Virus record (IMG/VR): IMGVR_UViG_3300020183_000289
Location: 1 to 32,233 of that record
Strand: one strand, 5' to 3'
From: a virus
DNA: 32,233 nucleotides
Part shown: in pieces, positions 17,501-26,500 of the stretch
Layout: each line of letters starts with the position of its first letter
How positions within the stretch are numbered: position 1 is the stretch's first letter
Notes under the pieces: generated by a model
The model's database searches: none
Told to the model about the DNA's origin: nothing
The model's input: only the letters and a program-made list of their open reading frames with translations
Translations under genes and position numbers: made by a program

Positions 17501-20500
17501 ATAATCCTGATGTATTGATACCAGTTATCATTGTTGTTGTAATACCAATGGTCGCTGATGTTGATGTTCCAATACCAATATTTTTCATTGACAAAATTGC
17601 CAAATCTCTAGCTTGTTGGAATGCATATATGCTTTCATCTTCTTCGCCAGACAAATAAGTATTAGTAATATAAAGTAGACCAGCATCATAAGTTAGATCA
17701 TTTGCTCCGTATTGTAAATTATGTGATACGGATTCTAAAACGTTTACAATATCATCCTCACAAGATATGTTACCACCAGGAACAGCAAATCCAGGATATG
17801 CGCTCAGCATTATTCCAACAGATTCTTCAGCGATTAATCTCTTATTCTGAAGTATTACTCTAGATGCATCTGCAGCCTTGTTAGAAACGACTAGAGGGGG
17901 GGTTTCAATACTTGTGATAGTACCTAGTCCACTTAGTCGTGCAACGACATTAGCGCCGACTAGAGGGGCATATCCAACCCCAACTGTAGATCCTATAGAA
18001 ACGATAACTCCACCTCTAGGAAGTTGATTTTTATTGATATCAAAATCTGAAATAATCAGGTTACCATTTGTATCTGTTATTCCACTGAATATTACACTTG
18101 TAAATCCAGCTACAGCAACAACTTCAATAATTGCAAAATTATTATTTAAGTTATTTTCTGTCGTTGGTGCTTGGAATATACTGTTAATGAATACGATTCC
18201 ATTTCCACCAGTTGTTCCCAATCCAACAGTATTGATTCCTTGTGCCGTTAAGGTAAATGTTGCACCAATACCAGTGAATTTTTCAGTGATACTGTCATAT
18301 ACCTGATTTGTAGCATAATTTTTTCTCAAGAAAACTCTACCAGAGAACGATGCCTTATCCCTAGTAAGATTTCTTTCATCTTTATCAGATACAAAGAATC
18401 CAGCACCTCTTGGAGGATCTGTAAAGTGAATTTTATTTTTTACAATATTATACGATCCTCTGTAAATTCTTGAAGTAGTCGCTGATGTATGACTTGTAGC
18501 CGCAGTCCCAACAGATCCTCTCTTAACTTCTATTAGTGGAAAACTGCCTGTAAATGTAATTGGGCCAATACTAGAAGTTCCTAATCCAACATTAGTAACG
18601 AATAAATATTCATCATCTATTCTTACAAGATCTTTTGGATTAACACTAGAGATTCCACTTAGTGGAAATACTGTATCGCCAGCACCAACATTTTGTGTTA
18701 AAGTGAAAGCTAAGTCAGAATATGCCAGTGGATACTGTACTAAATTATTCAAAGTAATGATGGTTTTTTCATTTTTTTTGAACATTTCAAATAAATGAGC
18801 ATTACCACCACCTATAGATGTAAATGTTACTGCGATACCAGAATCAGCATATTGTTTTCTACTTGCTATTCTAAATTCATCATTATTGTCCTTAATTGCA
18901 TATACTTTAGACGGTAACACAGTTGTTGATACTCCAGTCCAGTCAAGTGTAGAGACAATATCAAATGCAGTTGCTGCTACACCTAAAAATGTTGAGGTTG
19001 GTTGGTAAATTAATTCCTCTCCCGTGCTGAAGAAATGATTTGTGACCTTAAATACACCAGTTTGTAAATTGAAAACAGTTGTATCTGAAGGATCAATTGT
19101 TTTCATAAAAATGGGAACACCATTGTAATTTGTTTCAAATTGTGTTACATTTAGTTCATCTGAATTCAATCCAAATGCCCTCTTAATCCCAACAGAATCT
19201 CTGACAGATCCATAATCTAATTTTGGTGGTGTATTAACTTCATCGGTGGTTTCATATATTTGTTCGCTAAATGATAGTATCTTAATACTTGTTGTTATTC
19301 CAGAATCAGGATAAAATTCTAGTATTACATCATTACCATTGAAAATTCCTCCAAAAGATCCAATTCCTAGAGGTTGATTTGGTGATAAAAATGGATATTG
19401 TGTTGTAAAAATATTATTTTTATCATGAACTAAAAGAACTTGATGCAAAGTATTAGTATTTCCTAATCCAACTTGCACTGTTGCTTTTATGGAACTGAAT
19501 AGATTTTTATCAAAAGAAAGAACTGTCGCAGTAGTAACTCCTGCTGTACTAATAGTGCAATTTGTTTTGTAAATCGCTGTTCTTTCTGCTCCAGATGGTT
19601 GTCCAGATAACTTAAATCTATGCACTCCATCTATTCCAACAGAAGTGCTTCCAAATCCAACAGATCTTCCAATAATTTTTACTCCATCTGTAAATGTATT
19701 GTAAAAATCAAATTTTAGAAGATTACCCGAAACGTATGATGTAAATATTCCAATCGGCGTAGTACTAGATTCATTATTTGTAGAATCAAAATAAAGTTCT
19801 GAAAGGAATGAATTATTTCCATCATGTGTTACATATACCTCCACATAGTTCATAGTATTATTTGTATCACATACAACTGCAAAATTACCATAAAATGATG
19901 TAAGAGTATCTTTATTCAAAGATAAAATATTTGTTGTAGTTCCAATACCTATATTAGTATTTGATGAAAGTAACTTAACGAATGCAATATCAGTAGATCC
20001 TACTCCCACAGAAAGTCCTGTGTATTCGCTTTGGAGATACTTTATGTTGTAATTTGTATTGAGTAAATCTTGTGCATCAAATCTTACGTATATTTCTTTA
20101 CTTATTTCATCAATATCTCCATAAAAATCTCCCACTAATACATCATTATTTGATATATTACCTTTTTTCAAATTAAAGACTGAATTAGAATCATTGAGAA
20201 CAACTAATTCATTAAGTTCAACAGTTTTTCCATAGACATCGGTGCTATCTACGATTGTTTGAATTAAGAATCTATTAAGTCTCCGAGTGTTGTCTAACTC
20301 TGCAACAACTGAATAATTTGGTTTAAGATCTTCAAGACTAGAAAATTCGTCACTAATATCATCGACTGTTAGAACCCTATTGCTTCTTACTTCAACGTAA
20401 TCAGAAAGATTTAGATTATCAAACTTAATAAATTTAGATCTTAATGGAGTTGACTGTACGTCTACATCAGTGTCTGAAACTAATTCAAAATTATTGATAG

Positions 20501-23500
20501 TATCAACTCGTCTTTCATCAATAAAATCGTTAATAATTAGAGTTTCAGATTCTGGAGCGGCACCCGTATATCCTATTCCATTAAATTGAACAGACTTAAG
20601 TAATTCAGTATCTGCAAAATTTTTGAGTCCAACTGAATGAACTAATCTATTCACTGGTGTTACTATTTGATTCCATTCTTTTGGACTTTTTACTGAATAT
20701 GAAAGATTTTGATAATAATCATTATCAGACAATACTTGAGAATCTTCACTCAATTTGCCCGTTTCATCGCTCCAACCAATTCTTTCTTCTTTAGATGCCC
20801 CGACACTAAATGTTCCAGTTGTTTTTTTGACTGTGTTTATGCTTGCAATACTATTAGACTCAAATCCTTTGATGATATCACCAACTTTTACTATTGTTCT
20901 ACCTATTAATCTAATAAAGTTAGTGCTAGAAGCAGATACAACTAGGTCTGTACTCTCAAATCCAAACCCACTATTAACATAAATCTTTTCACCAACAAAG
21001 AAATCTAAATGTTTTTGCAAAACAGAAAATCTGGGATAATTATCGTACTTAATAATTGACGCATACGCATCTTGCACAGTTTTTGCAATTCCTGGATTTG
21101 TGGTAACTCCAGAAACATTAAATTCAAGTTTTCCAGGATTAGTAGGATAATAATTAGCAACAGTGAAGAAGTTATATCCATAATCAGATGAATTAAATCC
21201 TGTTCCATCGACTCCAGATTTTTGTATACCTTCAACCCAAATAAGATCTCCAGATGCAAATGGATCTGTTCCAAATCCAGCTAAAGGAGTGCTCAGTATA
21301 CATGTAACAATTCCAGATGATGAACTCTCTACTAAACTTATAGAAACTCCATTAGAATTATTTACTGTTCTTAGTGTAACTGGAATTGCTGGTAAACCAG
21401 TGGGTTTGCTTAGTATTTGTACTGATTCAACTGTTGAACCTCTTAGTTTGGATCTTAAATCTCCACTATTAATTACATCTCTTGAATCTGTATCAATAAT
21501 TACTACTTCTGGAGGTGTAATATAATTTGTTCCACCAAATTCTACATCTATATTTGTAATAGTATTAGAAGACTCAATTGAGACAACTTGTGGAAATAAT
21601 GCTGTTGGTCTAAGAGTGACATCTGAGGCATAATCAAATCCAGAGTTTATAATTCTTAATTCATTTACTTTTCCTATTGAATTTGATTTTGCAACTATAT
21701 AAGCACCTACACCACCATCTGTTTTTTTATTCCCCACAAATCTAGGCAATTCTTTATAAGTTGCTGTAGAAGAAATTTTTATTTTAGAAATTCCACCAAT
21801 AGCAGATACAGACTTAGTAGAGTATACTAATGTATCACATTGACTTTGATTATAAGTAAGACTCTCTGGATAATTTTTTATTGTTATTGCAAAAGTAGTA
21901 GTGCCAACTCCATAAACAGCATAAGAACCAGAATACTCACTATCAACAAATTTTATTTGATTAGCATCAATAACATCTTTATCTGACGTGCTAATATATC
22001 CACTTTTTTCTAAATTGTAATACAATCTTTCTGGTAGATCATCAGAATATCTTACAGTTAAGGAGGCAAAAGTTGATACACCAATGGTTCCAACTCCAGA
22101 AACAATAAAATTATCTGTTTTTGCAACTGATACAAATTTTTTACTAAAGTTTTCATTATGAAAAATATTGAAGTCAAATCCCACTAATGAAACGTGAGAC
22201 AAATCAAAAACTAAATCAGTATTTTTTGTTACTTTTATTTCTGGATTTATAAGACTAATCTCTTGAGTATTACCACCAAGAGACTGAGTGTTTATGACTT
22301 CACCATTAGTAGAGACAGAATCGTTATATGATTCACAAAGACTTACTACATTATTGTTAATTTTTTTAATAAAATAAACATTATCATCAAGTAAACCAAC
22401 AGGTGCATTTCCATTACCAGTATAATGAACTTTATCCCCTGACTTAAGATTGTGATTAGGGAGTGTAATAGTATCATTTTCTGTGCTAATTCCTAATGTG
22501 CTAAATCCAAGAGGATTTACTAATAATAATCCTTTTGTAGAATTATATCTTATTATTGTAGATGTAGTGACACTAGTTGTTCCAAATCCAACTGGTAAAG
22601 AACTTGTTTTGATATTCGGTTTTACATTAAGAGTTACAATATCACCATCTTTCAACTTACTGGAATTTGCTGTTGATACTGTAGTTTTGAATTGGTTAAT
22701 TAATGCTGTTTCTTGAGAGTATTGAGAGGTAAATGAATATTCATAATTAGCACTTCCATTTGATAGGAAATATACTCCTCCACCACTTGATATTCCAGCA
22801 ATGTCAGTAGAAATACCAATTAAATCTTTTGATTTATTGATTATATAAACTGAAGGAGTATTAGAAACTGAAAAGAATTGAAAAGATGGTGTTCCAGTTA
22901 TACTGGGTGAATAAGTTATATCACTAGTGCTTGCAGGTCTACTAAAAGTTACTCTATCTCCAGTCTTAAATGGATGATCTGGAAGGTATATACTTTGAGT
23001 AGGTATAGAAACAGTATATTGCGTATCCCCTATATTGTAAGATTTACTTATCGTTGTCCCAGGTGTGGTTCCAACACCAACCGATAAAATTGGATTGAAA
23101 TAAACTACATCATTTAAGGTTGATGAAAAACGTTGTACTTTTTTCGGAATAGTAAAAGAATCTGGAATAAAATATATCGGAGTTGGAGATGTATGTGAAG
23201 TCGCTATTCCAGAATACCGTTTTACCCTAATAAAACTACTAAAAATATTTAATACGGTTAGTATTTCAGATTCTATTTTTATACTACTCCCAATAGAGAT
23301 ATTGGACGGAATATTAGAAACCGAAATATCTGTGTGTATTCCTGTAGAAGCATAAGTGCCTATATCTTCAGATAATATTGAAGTATAAGTTGTTAGTCCA
23401 ATCCTATAAGTTCCACTGATTTTTGACAGGGATGTACTGACTCCTGAAATAGTAATTTTATCTTCATTTATAAAATTGTGATTTGGTGTAATTGTTACTT

Positions 23501-26500
23501 TTACACTATTACCATTTTCCCAAGTTAGTTTTGCATTTTCATATGTAACTGAAGTAGTGGCTATACTTGTGATGGTCTCACCCTCAACCTCAGTAATCTC
23601 TACAACAAGATCTTCTGACTTACTTGTGGAAAATAAAAGTTGATCCCCAACTTTATAGTTATTTCCCGAACTAACAATATCAAAACCATCTACATTTCCA
23701 GAAAATACTGACTCAATAATGGTTTTTTGATTTACAATCTCATTAGACTCAATAATAAAATCATTACCAGCATAATTATCACCAATTTTATATGGATGCG
23801 TATTTCTTATTAGATTGCTAGCATTAAAATCAAAAGATTGATCTAATAAAGTCTCTTCTGGATTATAATATGATCTATAATGATTACCAATGAAGTATGG
23901 AAATCTACCCACATACTGTCCAGATGGATTCTGTTCTACAGTAGCAAAATATGCATAAACCCCCTTTGGAAATTCAGGAGTTTTACAATATCTTCCATTA
24001 TATTCATCTAAATCACCATTTTCAGTATATCTATAATCTTCAATAAAAAATCCAGAGCTAAATCCAACAGGTCTATTTTCTACATTAGTTGCACTATAAG
24101 AATATCCAGGTATCATCAATCTTACACTTGAATTAAGATTACTTGGATCATCATGTCCATATGGGCCATATATTGGATTTCCGTCATAGGACCATCCAAT
24201 AATAGGAGAATGATTCACTCCATTATCATTGAAATAATTAATTAAATACTGATTATATCCAACAACATAGTATTGTAGATTACTTTTACTTGATAAAACA
24301 ATATCACTAGCGGGAGATCTATATAATGTGTCTTGAATACCATATTCGTATGAACTATTAACAGTAAGTTCCCTAATTCTAGAATCAAATTTTGCATTTT
24401 GACCCGCAGATTTCACCAAGATTGATGTATCAGTTGTAGAGTATCCAAAACCTGGATTTACCACTATTACACTACTAATTTTTTCATTTTGAACAATAGC
24501 TCTTAGTGTACATCCACTCCCCGATCCATTAACTATTATATCAGGAACAGAAAAATATTCTTGTCCTCCATATTGAACTTGTACATCGATAATTTGACTA
24601 TTTACAATAATTGGGCTCAATTGTGCAAATTTTCCATTTCTGACTATTATTTTTGGATTATTATTTACATTTATAATACTAGAACCATAATTAGATCCAT
24701 TTTCGTATAGATAAACATCCGTTATTTTACCTCGAACAACAGGTGTTGCTGTGATACTACCCTTTACTGGTAGAGTTGTTCCTATACCAATTGATGAAAA
24801 ATTAACTGATAATGAAAGTTCTGGATATGAAAATATTTGATATCCTGCTGCAGTTGAAACTCCTGTAAATTGCACATATTTTCTTTTATTGTAATTTGTT
24901 TTATCTGTGCCTCCTATTCCAGCATCACAAATTCTAAAAGAATCATTATTCGTTTTTAATACATAATATTGCTTAGATGTAGATAAACCAGTTACGAGAG
25001 TTGATATTCCAGTTGTTAGATTTGGTTCATAATTATAATTAATTAAGTCACCATCTAAAAATCCATGATTCTTAAAATTAATTGAAAAATCTGTTGGAAG
25101 GATTTGATTAGGTTTTACAATTAATTTTCTATTTTGAAATCCACTTCCTGGTTCTATTACTTTTATTTCTGATAAGGTTTTTTTAGGTAGTGTCTTAAAT
25201 TTATGAATTCCAGTAGCATTTTCTGTGGTAAACCCAATAGTATTGATACCAGTAAAAACATCAATAGAACTATTATGTAATTTAATAGTTCTAATATTCA
25301 GTACTTTTGGATAATAAATTTCATTATTGAGTAATGTTTTATATTGTATAAAATTAGAACCATCAAAACTTCCTATTCCTATAGAAAGATTCAGGTTATT
25401 ATCATAAATTATCGGTTGCCCATCTACAAAACCATGATCAGATTCAAATGTTATTGTCTCAGAATCTGTATTTAAACCACCACCATCAGTAAAATTTCTT
25501 CCATCAAATAAAACCTCCCTTGTAAAAGTTTTTATAACAGGTTTAAACACTGCCCCGCTTCCGTTTCCACCACTATATCCAATAGATATTGAAACATCAA
25601 TATCAAAATCTTGTCTATCCACATAAACTTTTTCAATAGAACCACTAAGAACTGGTTGTAGTTTTGCTTCACCATAAGATAGATCTAATTTTGGTGGATT
25701 TAAGACATCAAAATTTTCCCCACCATTTAGGACCGTAACGCTATCTAGTGGACCATAATAAACTTTATCGTTAGTTTTATAATTGAAAATTTCAACTCCA
25801 TCTTTTAATATTCCTACAGGTCCAGGAATTGTGCTAATTTTATCATTAGATCCAATATCTGGATTTACTCTTATTTTTCTAAAAATACTTTGTGGAGATA
25901 TTAAGTCTTCTTTTTGATCGTAAAGTATAAATTGATGTGTTCCAGGTGGTATAATTTTTTGTTCATCACCAAGGAAAACAACATCGGATGTTCCCACAAA
26001 TGATAGTGATGAATAAAGTTTTATTGATTTTTTATTCGATAAGACCTCAACAAAATATGATGTTTCTGAGGTCAATCCAATAATTGGATTCCCCGAACAT
26101 TGATAGTAAACTCTATGACCTGATATAAAAGATACTTCATTTGCAAAATCAATTGCGCTCGATTTTCCTTCATCTGGATCAAATCCAGACAATGAAACTG
26201 GATTATACTTAAATGTTTTTGTTTCTATTGCGTAAGATGGTAGAGAATTTGCAGCAACATAAAGATTATCTATAAAACTATCATCTTCACTTGTATCAGA
26301 ATAAACATTTTGAACATCTGAAAGTACATTTGGAGAAAATTCCAGAGGTATAAATGTTGAACTAGATTTCTTTAGTTTTCTCCTAAGATCATATTCTAAT
26401 GCAGTTGTTCCTAATCCAACGCATGAAGTATCTAACGTAATTTCTTTGCCTACAATGTCTACGATTCCTACATTTTGATATCCATTCACTATATTTTGAC

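Noticed and set aside
21005-21274. 89-aa minus-strand frame inside the giant gene
   Set aside because: It is out of frame with the 4491-aa product, which continues through the region without a break; composition (Leu/Ile/Glu-rich) is typical of a shadow frame.
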